DNA of 64,000 nt from Flavonifractor sp052065355 (GCF_052065355.1 NZ_JBQHUF010000003.1:62001-126000); one strand, 5' to 3'. Numbered from the stretch's first letter, positions 16,559-24,187 are shown. Made by a program: numbers and translations. Notes: generated from the letters alone by a model not told the origin.

Positions 16559-17884
16559 ATGAAGCCTTTAATTGCCATCGTGGGCCGGCCCAATGTGGGC
16601 AAGTCCATGCTGTTCAATAAGCTGGTGGGCCAGCGGCTGTCCATCGTACAGGACACCCCCGGCGTCACCAGGGACCGGCTGTATGCCGAAGCCGAGTGGC
16701 TGAACCGGAAGTTTGACCTGGTGGATACCGGCGGTATCGAGCCGGGTACCGACAGCGAGATCCTGGCCTTTATGCGCCAGCAGGCGGAGATCGCCATCCA
16801 GAATGCCACCGTCATTATCTTCCTGTGCGACATCAAGACCGGCCTCACCGCCTCTGACCAGGAGGTGGCCAATATGCTGCTGCGCTCCGGCAAGCCGGTG
16901 GTGCTGGCGGTAAACAAGATGGACCAGGTGGGCCACACCAATCCGGATATCTACGAGTTCTATAACCTGGGCTTGGGAGATCCCATCCCTGTCTCCGCCG
17001 TCCACGGCCACGGTACCGGCGACCTGCTGGATGAGTGTTTCAAATACTTCCCCCCGGAGGACGAGGAGGAAGTGGATGACGACGTCATTAAAGTGGCCAT
17101 TATCGGCAAGCCCAATGTGGGCAAGTCCTCCCTGGTCAACCGCATCCTGGGGGAGCAGCGGGTAATTGTCAGCGACATGGCGGGCACCACCCGGGACGCG
17201 GTGGACAGCTACTTTGAGAACAAGAAGGGCAAATATCTGCTCATCGACACCGCCGGCATGCGGAAGAAATCCAAGGTGGATGATCCCATTGAGAAGTTCT
17301 CCGTCCTCCGGGCTACCATGGCCATCGAGCGGGCGGATGTGTGCCTGATCCTGATCGACGCCAATGAGGGCGTTACGGAGCAGGACACCAAGGTGGCCGG
17401 CCTGGCCCACGAGGCGGGCAAGGCGTGCATCATCGTGGTCAACAAGTGGGATTCCATCGAGAAGGATGACAAGACCATGGACCGGATGCGGCAGGACATC
17501 CGCCGGGATCTGAGCTATATGACCTACGCCCCTATCCTTTTCATCTCTGCCCTGACGGGCCAGCGGGTGGACCGGCTCTTCGATCTTATCAACTACGTGG
17601 TGGACCAGGCCTCCCTGCGCATCACCACCGGCATGCTGAACTCGGTGCTGGCTGACGCCACCGCCCGGGTGCAGCCTCCCACGGACAAGGGACGGCGGCT
17701 GAAGATCTACTATATGACCCAGATTGGCATCAAGCCGCCCCACTTCGTCTGCTTCTGCAACGACGCCAAGCTGTTCCACTTCTCCTACCAGCGGTACCTG
17801 GAAAATCAGATTCGCTCCACCTTCGGACTGGAGGGCACCCCTGTACGGCTCACCATCCGGCAGAAGAGCGATAAGGAGGGCTAA
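16559..17884 (+). CDS. der: ribosome-assembly GTPase Der (EngA)
   Basis: This 441-residue protein with two tandem GTPase domains is the hallmark of Der. G1 motifs are GRPNVGKS near residue 8 and GKPNVGKS near 182. DTPG and DTAG G3 motifs and NKMD / NKWD G4 motifs occur in each domain. A C-terminal KH-like domain ends the protein (TQIGIKPPHFVCFCNDAKLF near 380). It is essential for 50S subunit maturation. It is directly followed by plsY with two bases between. Confidence 0.97.
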   Translation: MKPLIAIVGRPNVGKSMLFNKLVGQRLSIVQDTPGVTRDRLYAEAEWLNRKFDLVDTGGIEPGTDSEILAFMRQQAEIAIQNATVIIFLCDIKTGLTASDQEVANMLLRSGKPVVLAVNKMDQVGHTNPDIYEFYNLGLGDPIPVSAVHGHGTGDLLDECFKYFPPEDEEEVDDDVIKVAIIGKPNVGKSSLVNRILGEQRVIVSDMAGTTRDAVDSYFENKKGKYLLIDTAGMRKKSKVDDPIEKFSVLRATMAIERADVCLILIDANEGVTEQDTKVAGLAHEAGKACIIVVNKWDSIEKDDKTMDRMRQDIRRDLSYMTYAPILFISALTGQRVDRLFDLINYVVDQASLRITTGMLNSVLADATARVQPPTDKGRRLKIYYMTQIGIKPPHFVCFCNDAKLFHFSYQRYLENQIRSTFGLEGTPVRLTIRQKSDKEG

Positions 17885-17886
17885 CG

Positions 17887-18588
17887 ATGGACCCCACCAT
17901 TGTTCCTGCGGGGATCGCCCCTGACCTGACCGCCGCCCTGGCCGCTGCGACCCATTCCGTGGTGCTTCCCGCCATTCTGGTGGCGGTGATCGCCTATTTC
18001 TGCGGCTGCTTCAACGGTGCGGTGATCGTCTCCAAATATACTCTGCGGGATGACGTCCGCAAGCATGGCAGCGGCAACGCGGGCCTGACCAACTTCCACC
18101 GTACCTTCGGGGGACCCCTGACTTTTGTGGTTATTCTCACCGATGTGTTCAAGGCCATTGTGGCGGTGTGGGTGGGCATCCTGGCGGCTAAATACCTCAT
18201 TGCCGACGACAGCCTGGTCATCGCCTTGGGCAAGTACTGGGCGGGAACGTTCTGCCTGCTGGGCCATATGTTCCCCTGTATGTTTGGATTCAAGGGCGGC
18301 AAGGGCATCCTGTCTGGAGGCACCATAGCCATCATGATCGACTGGCGCATCGCTTTGGTGGTGTGGGGCGGCTTCCTGGTGCTGGCTATCCTCACCAAGT
18401 GGGTGTCTCTGGGGTCTATTTGGGCGGGGGCATCCTTCCCCTTTGTCACCTGGTTCGTCTACCATGAATGGCTGCTGCTGGTGCTGGCCATCTTCCTGGG
18501 TGGCCTCATTGTCTGGAAGCATCGGGGCAACCTGAAGCGTATCCTCAGCGGCACCGAATCCAAATTCAGCCTGCATCATAAGAAATAA
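17887..18588 (+). CDS. plsY: glycerol-3-phosphate acyltransferase PlsY
   Basis: This 233-residue membrane enzyme transfers an acyl group from acyl-phosphate to glycerol-3-phosphate, the first step of phospholipid synthesis. The conserved cytoplasmic loops are visible: GSGNAGLTNFHRTFG near residue 62 (usual form GSGNxGxTNxxR) and GHMFPCMFGFKGGKGI near 128 (usual GHxxPxxxxFKGGKG). It starts almost directly after der and precedes gpsA, which supplies the substrate, so the pair forms a functional unit. Confidence 0.95.
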   Translation: MDPTIVPAGIAPDLTAALAAATHSVVLPAILVAVIAYFCGCFNGAVIVSKYTLRDDVRKHGSGNAGLTNFHRTFGGPLTFVVILTDVFKAIVAVWVGILAAKYLIADDSLVIALGKYWAGTFCLLGHMFPCMFGFKGGKGILSGGTIAIMIDWRIALVVWGGFLVLAILTKWVSLGSIWAGASFPFVTWFVYHEWLLLVLAIFLGGLIVWKHRGNLKRILSGTESKFSLHHKK

Positions 18589-18605
18589 GGATAGGGGACG
18601 GTAAC

Positions 18606-19607
18606 ATGAAGATCTCTGTCATGGGCAGCGGCGGCTGGGGTACGGCTCTGGCCCTGGTACTGCTGGAAAACGGCCACGACGTGACCCTCTGGTCTTATAC
18701 TGAAGCGGAATCCGCCGTGCTCAAGGAACAAAAGGAGAACCCCATGCTGAAGGGGGTAGCCTTGCCTGAAGGGCTGAAGCTCACCTCTGATACCAACTGT
18801 GTGAAAGGCTGCGGTGTAGTAGTGCTGGCCACTCCGTCTTTTGCTGTGCGCACCACTGCCCGGACGGTGGCACCTCTGCTGGATGCCGGTGCGGTGTTGG
18901 TCTCCGTGTCCAAGGGTATCGAGAAGGATACCTCCCTTACCCTTACTGATGCCATCGCCCAGGAGGTGGGGGAGTCTCACCCCATCGTGGCCCTGTCCGG
19001 TCCCTCCCATGCGGAAGAGGTGGGCCGCCGGGTGCCTACCGCGGTGGTGTCCGCCTCCAAGGATCGTGCCGCCGCTGAACTGGTGCAGGATCTGTTTATG
19101 AATGAACGTTTCCGGGTGTACGCCTCCGACGACGTGGTGGGCGTGGAGCTGGGCGCCGCCCTGAAGAACGTCATCGCTCTGTGTGCCGGCGTGTGTGACG
19201 GCATGGGCTTCGGCGATAATACCAAGGCCGCTCTCATGACCCGGGGCCTGACCGAGATCGCCAGGCTGGGTGTGGCGATGGGCGGACGGCGGGAGACCTT
19301 TGCCGGACTCACCGGCGTAGGCGACCTGATTGTCACCTGTACCTCTATGCACTCCCGTAACCGCCGCTGCGGTATCCTGATCGGTAAGGGTACTCCAGCG
19401 GAGCAGGCTGTGAAGGAGATCGGTGCAGTGGTAGAGGGCTATTACGCTGCGGCCACCGCCAGGGCTCTGGCCCAGAAGGCAGGGGTAGAGATGCCCATCA
19501 CGGAGGCCGCTTACCAGGTCCTGTACCATGGCAAAGATCCCCATGCGGTGATTGTGGAGCTGATGACCCGGGAGCGTAAACACGAGCTGGAAGACAGCTG
19601 GGTGTGA
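18606..19607 (+). CDS. gpsA: NAD(P)-dependent glycerol-3-phosphate dehydrogenase
   Basis: This 333-residue cytoplasmic enzyme reduces dihydroxyacetone phosphate to sn-glycerol-3-phosphate for phospholipids. The Rossmann motif is GSGGWGTALALVLLENGH (residues 7-24). Also present are the family stretch VSVSKGIEKDT near 100, SGPSHAEEV near 137, the catalytic Lys in ALKNVIALCAGVCDGMGFGD near 188, and GLTGVGDLIVTCTS near 235. It ends the der-plsY-gpsA unit. Confidence 0.96.
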   Translation: MKISVMGSGGWGTALALVLLENGHDVTLWSYTEAESAVLKEQKENPMLKGVALPEGLKLTSDTNCVKGCGVVVLATPSFAVRTTARTVAPLLDAGAVLVSVSKGIEKDTSLTLTDAIAQEVGESHPIVALSGPSHAEEVGRRVPTAVVSASKDRAAAELVQDLFMNERFRVYASDDVVGVELGAALKNVIALCAGVCDGMGFGDNTKAALMTRGLTEIARLGVAMGGRRETFAGLTGVGDLIVTCTSMHSRNRRCGILIGKGTPAEQAVKEIGAVVEGYYAAATARALAQKAGVEMPITEAAYQVLYHGKDPHAVIVELMTRERKHELEDSWV

Positions 19608-19643
19608 GCGAAGAAAAAAAGCAAAAAAAATTGAAAAAAGGGC

Positions 19644-19672
19644 TTGCATTTTTTCTGCGTCCGTGGTAATAT
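19644..19672 (+). promoter_or_regulatory. promoter of tRNA-Pro
   Basis: TTGCAT (19644-19649), 17 bp, TAATAT (19667-19672), with an overlapping TATAAT three bases later; 32 bp before the tRNA. Confidence 0.75.
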
Positions 19673-19703
19673 AATCAAGCCGTCTGAAACAAGGCGGCGA
19701 TTT

Positions 19704-19780
19704 CCGGGTGTGGCGAAGTTTGGTATCGCGCTTGAATGGGGTTCAAGAGGCCGCTGGTTCGAATCCAGTCACTCGGACCA
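19704..19780 (+). tRNA. tRNA-Pro (anticodon GGG)
   Basis: The 77-nt cloverleaf has a 7-bp acceptor stem (19704-19710 with 19770-19776, one G-T pair), a D arm GCGA/TCGC, and anticodon stem CTTGA/TCAAG with loop ATGGGGT. The anticodon is therefore GGG. The T arm is GCTGG-TTCGAAT-CCAGT and CCA is encoded. The 3' 51 bases are duplicated at 24329-24379, marking it as the integration site of the element that follows. Confidence 0.95.
19730..19780 (+). repeat. attL: 51-bp direct repeat within the tRNA
   Basis: From the base before the anticodon stem to the CCA end, this is identical over 51 bp to 24329-24379. The bases flanking the repeat differ on both sides. Confidence 0.9.
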
Positions 19781-19782
19781 AC

Positions 19783-19818
19783 AAAAGGCTTGAAATCGTG
19801 AGATTTCAAGCCTTTTTT
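19783..19818 (+). terminator. element-borne terminator for the tRNA
   Basis: A perfect 15-bp stem (19783-19797 with 19802-19816) plus T-run, three bases after the CCA. It replaces the native terminator that integration moved to 24379-24436. Confidence 0.9.
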
Positions 19819-19856
19819 GTATCTTTTCAGAGAAAAATGCGTGTTGCGGCTTTTTC

Positions 19857-19878
19857 AAAGCGCACAAAAAAGCGCACA
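19857..19878 (+). repeat. AAAGCGCACA decamer pair, left end
   Basis: Two copies (19857-19866, 19869-19878) 12 bp apart sit between attL and the integrase start. The same decamer occurs three times at the other end of the element. This layout fits integrase arm-type or excisionase binding sites. Confidence 0.6.
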
Positions 19879-19933
19879 ACTCCGAAAAAGAGTGATAGAA
19901 ACCATTGATACGCTGGAAAGAAAGGTGTATCAA

Positions 19934-21151
19934 ATGGCAAACATCAGAGAAAACAAGAGAGACGGAAAACTCATTTCCTACCGCTTTACGGTCTGTCTAG
20001 GGCGGGACGCAAACAACAGGCAGATACGGCGGTACACGACTTGGGATATTCCGGAGGGCCTAACACCTGCAAAGGCAAGAAAAGCCGCAGAGCGGGCGGC
20101 AGACACTTGGGAGCGGGAGACAAGGGAAGAATACCAAAAGGAAAAAGAATTGGGCCAGGCGTACACCCTCCCGCCAGAGAAGCGGCGGGACAGTTTTACG
20201 ACCTTTGTTAATGACGTGTGGTTTCCCCTTCAAATCTGCAACGGAAACGACAAGCAGACAACAGTCACCTTCTACAAGAACATGAAAAAGCTGATTGTGG
20301 AATACTTCGACGGAAAGGTCTTGCAGGAGATAAGCCCCCTGCACATTCAGAAGTTTCTTGCTTACTTGAGCAGAGAATATAAAACCCGACAAGGGAAGGC
20401 TCTCTCGCCCAAAACCATCCGCCATTATTACAACGTGCTGGGACTGATATTTGCTTACGCGGAAAAGCAAGGTGTGATAGCCGCAAATCCCATGCAGAAG
20501 GTGGACGCGCCTAAGAAGGACAAGAAGCCTGTGGACGCGCTTACCCCGGAACAGGCAAAGCAATTCTTTTCCCTCTTGCTGGACAGCCCTCTGGACTTCC
20601 GTTGTATGTTGCAGTTGCTTGTCACCTCCGGCATACGGCGGGGCGAGTGTATCGGCCTGAAATGGAAGGACATAGACGAGCGGGCCGGGACAATCACCAT
20701 AGAGCGGAGCGTGGTCTATACCCCTGAAAGCGGAATCATCATCAGCACCCCTAAAACCGCTGATAGCATACGCACCATTCCTATCATGCAAAGTACGCTG
20801 AAATTGCTGCAACAGCTCAAACAACAGACACAGGCAAAGTACCCGGATACTATTTTGAAAGAGGTCTTTGTATTCCACGGCGAAAAGGATTTATTTCTTC
20901 CCCGTGATCCCAATTCTGTTACCTGCAAAGTAAAACGATTCATGCGAAGGAACGGCTTGCCTGATCTCTCCCCGCATGATCTGCGCCATTCTTGCGCGAC
21001 CCTGCTTCTCTCCCAAGGTGCAGACATCAAAAGCGTACAAGAGATTTTAGGTCATGCAGACGCAAGCACGACACTCAATTTCTACGTCAAAGCGGATTTG
21101 CGACAAATGCAGGCCGCAACGGAGAAATACGCAGCCGCCTTTAATCTATAA
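19934..21151 (+). CDS. tyrosine-recombinase integrase
   Basis: This 405-residue phage/ICE-type integrase has an N-terminal AP2-like arm-binding domain (residues 1-60), a core-binding SAM-like domain (about 90-190) and a catalytic domain (200-405). Catalytic residues visible are Arg in SGIRRGE (235/236), Lys in TPKTADSIR (274), HDLRHS (His348, Arg351), GHADAS (His374) and the nucleophile in LNFYVKA (Tyr384). All are intact, so it should be active. The ATG at 19934 with AAAGGTG upstream is preferred. An upstream extension would run through the decamer repeats. The gene ends with TAA and is read normally under the standard code. Confidence 0.95.
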   Translation: MANIRENKRDGKLISYRFTVCLGRDANNRQIRRYTTWDIPEGLTPAKARKAAERAADTWERETREEYQKEKELGQAYTLPPEKRRDSFTTFVNDVWFPLQICNGNDKQTTVTFYKNMKKLIVEYFDGKVLQEISPLHIQKFLAYLSREYKTRQGKALSPKTIRHYYNVLGLIFAYAEKQGVIAANPMQKVDAPKKDKKPVDALTPEQAKQFFSLLLDSPLDFRCMLQLLVTSGIRRGECIGLKWKDIDERAGTITIERSVVYTPESGIIISTPKTADSIRTIPIMQSTLKLLQQLKQQTQAKYPDTILKEVFVFHGEKDLFLPRDPNSVTCKVKRFMRRNGLPDLSPHDLRHSCATLLLSQGADIKSVQEILGHADASTTLNFYVKADLRQMQAATEKYAAAFNL

Positions 21152-21158
21152 ACTATCA

Positions 21159-21191
21159 AGAGGACAGGGCCAAAGCCCTGCCCTCTTTTTC
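21159..21191 (+). terminator. terminator of the integrase gene
   Basis: A 12-bp stem with one mismatch (21159-21170 with 21175-21186), loop CAAA, then a T-run. Confidence 0.85.
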
Positions 21192-21496
21192 TGCTGCCGG
21201 AGCGGGGGGGTATTTCGGGATAATTAAAATCAAAAGCCAGGATAAGCCCCTATTCTGGCCCACAGTCCTATGAAATCCATTTTCCTTCCCCCGCCAAACG
21301 AATAAGAAAGGGGCGGGGCTTTGGCCCGAAGATAGGCGGCGGGGCCGCCGTATCTGACAAGGACAAACCGCCCCGCCAGCCTTTTTCTCAATTTTATTTA
21401 ATCCATATAAAATGTTATAATTATTATATGGAAATGGAGATAAATAAAACAAATTAGCCTAAATGATACGCCGCAGGGGGCGGCGGTTTCAGATTC
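21192..21496. other. non-coding stretch with GC-rich palindromes
   Basis: No coding frame of note. It contains GC-rich self-complementary blocks, including GGCGGC-GGG-GCCGCC at 21335-21349 and nearby GGGGCGGGG and CCGCCCCGCC runs. An AT-rich stretch with TATAAT-like words follows (about 21400-21440). An origin, transfer origin or recombination site is possible, but nothing decisive is seen. Confidence 0.4.
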
Positions 21497-21551
21497 TCCA
21501 CCGGACTTTTTGTTATATATAGTAATATAAGAAAAACAAAAGTCCGGTGGA
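21497..21551 (+). repeat. 14-bp inverted repeat before the amber-rich gene
   Basis: TCCACCGGACTTTT (21497-21510) and its exact complement (21538-21551) flank a 27-bp AT-rich centre. The right arm ends three bases before the AAGGAG ribosome binding site of the next gene. It could be an operator or an RNA hairpin controlling translation. Confidence 0.75.
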
Positions 21552-21566
21552 AGAAAGGAGAGACGA

Positions 21567-22214
21567 ATGCAGTAGTTACAGCTGCGCACTTATTCCCGCG
21601 CAGAGTTAGAAGAAATATTCCATACAACCCGCACAGATACCATCAAGAGAAGTCTGCAACGAGCGGGATATACCTTTAAGAGCGGCGGGCGGGGCAAAGA
21701 GTTTACAATCACAATCACAGGATTGCCAGAGCCGCCCGCGCCCTTTGAGGAGTTTGTAAAGCGAGAATTTGCATGCGGCCCGCAAACAGACTTTCCGGCG
21801 ATGCAACAACATTTCTTCCTCTTGTTCTACCACCCGGAATATTAGTTTTTGCCATCAAACCATTAGGTGGAGTTTTTAGAAACGAATTACGGGATAACGG
21901 TTTCAGACTAGAGTTTGCGGAACTGGTAGAAGCTGCTTATCAATAGGAATTGGATTGCAAAGGACAAGGAGAATGTAAAATACTATCTTTGCCGCAAGGG
22001 AGAACAGCCCCGCGAAATGCCGGAGAAAGAATACAGAAAAGCATGGCGGGAGTTTTACGCCAGACTCGGAGCGGGAGAGAGCGGAGACAAGTTACGGAAG
22101 GAAATCTATTATAAATACGGCGGAATGCCGCGAAAATAGTGCGGATTGATTGAAAACGCATTGGAACAAGATAAAATGCAAGAATTAAGACATATAATGG
22201 AAAATTCTTATTGA
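21567..22214 (+). CDS. amber-rich gene: TAG-recoded (Gln) or decayed
   Basis: From the ATG at 21567, with AAGGAG six bases upstream, one frame runs 215 codons to TGA with no TAA or TGA inside. It has TAG at codons 3, 93, 100, 115, 121 and 191 (21573, 21843, 21864, 21909, 21927, 22137). Between them the frame is plainly protein-like: LRTYSRAELEEIFHTTRTD, GRGKEFTITITGLPEPP, CGPQTDFPAMQQHFFLLFYH, RNWIAKDKENVKYYL, EKEYRKAWREFYARL, RKEIYYKYGGMPRK. Glutamine at the TAGs reads naturally, as in VSD-Q-SLRNW-Q-KLL, which resembles a helix-turn-helix. I do not recognise the family. It may be a DNA-binding regulator or replication-type protein of mobile elements. Under the standard code only a dipeptide is made. 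No suppressor tRNA is in the window. The alternative is a pseudogene. Confidence 0.6.
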
Positions 22215-22309
22215 TTATATAAAGATTATACTATATTTTGTTTATATCTGCAAGTTTCGTTGCATTTTCGACTGTAATTAGAGAAAATCGTTTGAATATC
22301 TGTTAATAC

Positions 22310-22338
22310 TTGAAAAATTAAGTGGGATATAGTACAAT
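22310..22338 (+). promoter_or_regulatory. promoter of the two small genes
   Basis: TTGAAA (22310-22315), 17 bp, TACAAT (22333-22338). The stretch 22215-22309 before it is AT-rich with nothing else visible. Confidence 0.8.
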
Positions 22339-22390
22339 ATTACAAAAGATGGCAGAATTATAGACTAAATTTTATTGGAGGTGCTTTGCT

Positions 22391-22603
22391 GTGCGTATCA
22401 TTTTGGACACTGACAAGAAAACTATCACCGTTCCATGGAACTATCAAGCCAAACTGGACGAGTACAACAAGATGGTGATGGAAATATCCGGGGATGAATC
22501 AAAGAAAAAGTCGTTCAAAGGATATATTGACGAGATCTGGAAAGAATGCATGGCAGACAGCGACAAGTGTTTAGTGACCGGGAAAAAACCGGGCACAAAG
22601 TAA
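22391..22603 (+). CDS. small hypothetical protein of the element
   Basis: This 70-residue protein begins MRIILDTDKKTITVPWNYQ and ends in a Lys/Gly-rich tail. It starts with GTG behind a GGAGGTG site, about 45 bases after a consensus promoter. No membrane segment or signal peptide. I do not recognise a family; small acidic/lysine-rich proteins like this are common in integrative elements of gut Firmicutes. It is followed after six bases by the small HTH gene, so the two are likely co-expressed. Confidence 0.7.
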   Translation: MRIILDTDKKTITVPWNYQAKLDEYNKMVMEISGDESKKKSFKGYIDEIWKECMADSDKCLVTGKKPGTK

Positions 22604-22609
22604 TAGCGT

Positions 22610-22798
22610 ATGGGAGCGCCGCGAGTAACGCCCGCCGAGTTTGCGGAAATGCACAGGCTTTACAATGAATTAGGAAACGCGGCGGAGGTGGCAAGACGCA
22701 TGGGACGGAGCGCAAGCACCGTCCGCAGATACATAAAGATGAAAGATTGCCCTGCTCTTGTTCGGCACACCACAAAAGAATTGATTCGGAAAGTCTGA
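22610..22798 (+). CDS. small helix-turn-helix protein
   Basis: This 62-residue protein is almost entirely a helix-turn-helix of the resolvase/transposase-like type: LYNELGNAAEVARRMGRSAS followed by TVRRYIKM. It has no ribosome binding site of its own, and its ATG comes six bases after the stop of the previous gene, so translation is probably coupled. A size and charge like this fit an excisionase-like or repressor role, but that is an inference from context. A terminator follows. Confidence 0.7.
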   Translation: MGAPRVTPAEFAEMHRLYNELGNAAEVARRMGRSASTVRRYIKMKDCPALVRHTTKELIRKV

Positions 22799-22803
22799 TA
22801 TTG

Positions 22804-22838
22804 GAAACGGCGAGGGATTACCTTGCCGTTTCTTTTTT
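22804..22838 (+). terminator. terminator of the small-gene operon
   Basis: A 12-bp stem (22804-22815 with 22821-22832, one G-T pair), loop GATTA, then six T. Confidence 0.9.
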
Positions 22839-22892
22839 ATAGCCCCCGGCCTGTACCGGGAGGCCCATTAGTTTATGACAAAAGATAAGCCC

Positions 22893-22921
22893 TTGAATTA
22901 TATACAAGGTTGTGATACAGT
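22893..22921 (+). promoter_or_regulatory. promoter of the predicted structured RNA
   Basis: TTGAAT (22893-22898), 17 bp, TACAGT (22916-22921). Transcription should start near 22928, at the first base of the long hairpin. Confidence 0.65.
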
Positions 22922-22926
22922 ATTTC

Positions 22927-23096
22927 TGCGACACAAACTTAATGATGGCATACCACAAGGGAATGTGTTTTTACTATTTGGTAAAAACGCACTCTCCATT
23001 TTGTCATTCCCTATGGTATGCAAAAGTTTGTGTCGCAACAAACGGAGTTGTGTGTTTTTCGGCGTGTAGCTCCGTTTGGGGCTACACGCTTTTTTG
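22927..23096 (+). ncRNA. predicted structured RNA (about 170 nt)
   Basis: The core is an imperfect long hairpin in three paired blocks: 14 bp (22927-22940 with 23024-23037), 8 bp (22948-22955 with 23014-23021) and 8 bp (22958-22965 with 23005-23012). A second perfect 8-bp hairpin (22967-22974 with 22981-22988) sits inside its loop. An intrinsic terminator closes it (23062-23070 with 23081-23089, then TTTTTT). AAACGGAG (23040-23047) can instead pair with CTCCGTTT (23070-23077), which would disrupt the terminator. It could be a free small RNA or an attenuating leader of the lipoprotein gene. No known family is recognised. Confidence 0.55.
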
Positions 23097-23134
23097 TTGT
23101 AGCCTTATTACAATTAATGTATAGAGAAAGAAGA

Positions 23135-24103
23135 ATGAGCATGAAAAAGAGATTATCCCTAATTTTGATGTTTACGATGTTCATGTTTCTATGTGCTTGC
23201 GGAAATTCCAGTAATACCACAAACTCTCACGAGCTTAATGAAACATCCAGTATTGAAGTGAAAGGATTGTTTTTTTTAGACCCTGCGGAGGAATTAGACC
23301 TATCAACAGAAGAACTTGACCCCGCACAACGTTACTTATTGCTTGTGTATGATGTTGTAAACAATAGCGATAGGAATGAAGAACTGTCTGGTTTTGCCGA
23401 TAGTATTACGCTGACTATGAATGATACCAATTCCTATGAGCAGTTGTTTTCAAGCGAAGGCATGGTGCTGAAAAGCTTTCGAGAAAACTGCGGCTATTCT
23501 GTTTCCACCAGCTATGGGACTTTATGGGGCGGGAGCGGGTCTGTCCGCATGATTGCAGCATTTGCGGTTAACGGAAATGATATTAAAGACGATTGTACGG
23601 TCGAAATTAACTTTCAGTTATCAAATAACATAAAAGGCAACACTACTATAACGGCGGCAGATATTCAAACAATTAACTTATTAGATGGGGTTTTTGCTGT
23701 AGAAGATGACCCGGAAATGTATCAAATTGCACATTCTATAAAAAATCGAGCGCAGATATGTAAAACAGCACTTGAAACAGCATCGCAAGCAGAACATAAT
23801 GGAGATACGCTTAACAGAAACACTCAACTTGCACTTTGCGGAGCGTTGTTTTCCGAAGATACAACATGGGGGGTATCTTGTGGCAGTGCAATCGTCAGCG
23901 AAGACTTGCCGGTTTTCCAAAAAGAAAGCGTATCAAGGTATTGGCCAGAGGTTGTAGACAAGATTACAACGGTTTCAGAGTGTATAGAAGTCATGATCTC
24001 TGAATTGGATATGGAAACCCCAGATTACGACAACGTAAATTCGGCGCAAAGATTAGCTTATAATACGCTGACTGAAATTATAGACTACTTTGATGCAGAT
24101 TAG
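23135..24103 (+). CDS. element-encoded lipoprotein, function unknown
   Basis: This 322-residue protein has a short signal peptide (KKRLSLILMFTMFMFL) and a lipobox ending CAC-GN, so it should be lipid-anchored outside the cell. The first mature half (about residues 40-190) looks like the immunoglobulin-like DUF4352/DUF5067-type fold: beta strands with LLLVYDVVNNSDRNEE and IAAFAVNGNDIKDD. The second half is helical. It is lower in GC than the host genes. Start at 23135 or 23141, since neither has a strong ribosome binding site. It ends with TAG; reading through that TAG would extend into the terminator, so here TAG acts as a normal stop. Function unknown; surface exclusion or immunity is only a guess. 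Confidence 0.8.
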   Translation: MSMKKRLSLILMFTMFMFLCACGNSSNTTNSHELNETSSIEVKGLFFLDPAEELDLSTEELDPAQRYLLLVYDVVNNSDRNEELSGFADSITLTMNDTNSYEQLFSSEGMVLKSFRENCGYSVSTSYGTLWGGSGSVRMIAAFAVNGNDIKDDCTVEINFQLSNNIKGNTTITAADIQTINLLDGVFAVEDDPEMYQIAHSIKNRAQICKTALETASQAEHNGDTLNRNTQLALCGALFSEDTTWGVSCGSAIVSEDLPVFQKESVSRYWPEVVDKITTVSECIEVMISELDMETPDYDNVNSAQRLAYNTLTEIIDYFDAD

Positions 24104-24137
24104 ATCGAGAGAAATCCCGGCCTTCCCTTTGCCGCGC

Positions 24138-24181
24138 AAAGCGCACAAAAAGCGCACAGACTTCAAAAATCTGTGCGCTTT
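24138..24181. repeat. AAAGCGCACA decamers, right end
   Basis: Two direct copies (24138-24147, 24149-24158) and one inverted copy (24172-24181) match the pair near attL. The last two also form the terminator stem below. Confidence 0.6.
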
Positions 24182-24187
24182 TTCTTG
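24147..24187 (+). terminator. terminator of the lipoprotein gene
   Basis: A perfect 14-bp stem (24147-24160 with 24170-24183), loop of nine, then TTCTT-like tail. The stretch 24188-24328 up to attR shows no gene. Confidence 0.85.

Noticed and set aside
19817..19933. Longer N-terminus for the integrase
   Set aside because: It would begin inside the tRNA terminator and translate the decamer repeats; the ATG at 19934 has a suitable site and starts the arm-binding domain.
21775..21946. A 57-codon frame in another phase within the amber-rich gene
   Set aside because: It starts at an ATG without a ribosome binding site. The main frame keeps protein-like text on both sides of it, so it is an overlap by chance.
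21567..22214. Pyrrolysine as the meaning of the six TAG codons
   Set aside because: Pyrrolysine occurs once in a few methylamine methyltransferases. Six in a 215-residue element protein is not plausible, and glutamine fits the context better.
22927..23037. Integron attC site
   Set aside because: The palindrome lacks the conserved core-site bases at its ends, and no integron integrase or cassette array is present.
22875..23069. Short open frames inside the structured RNA region
   Set aside because: They overlap a long palindrome, lack a ribosome binding site and have no protein-like pattern.
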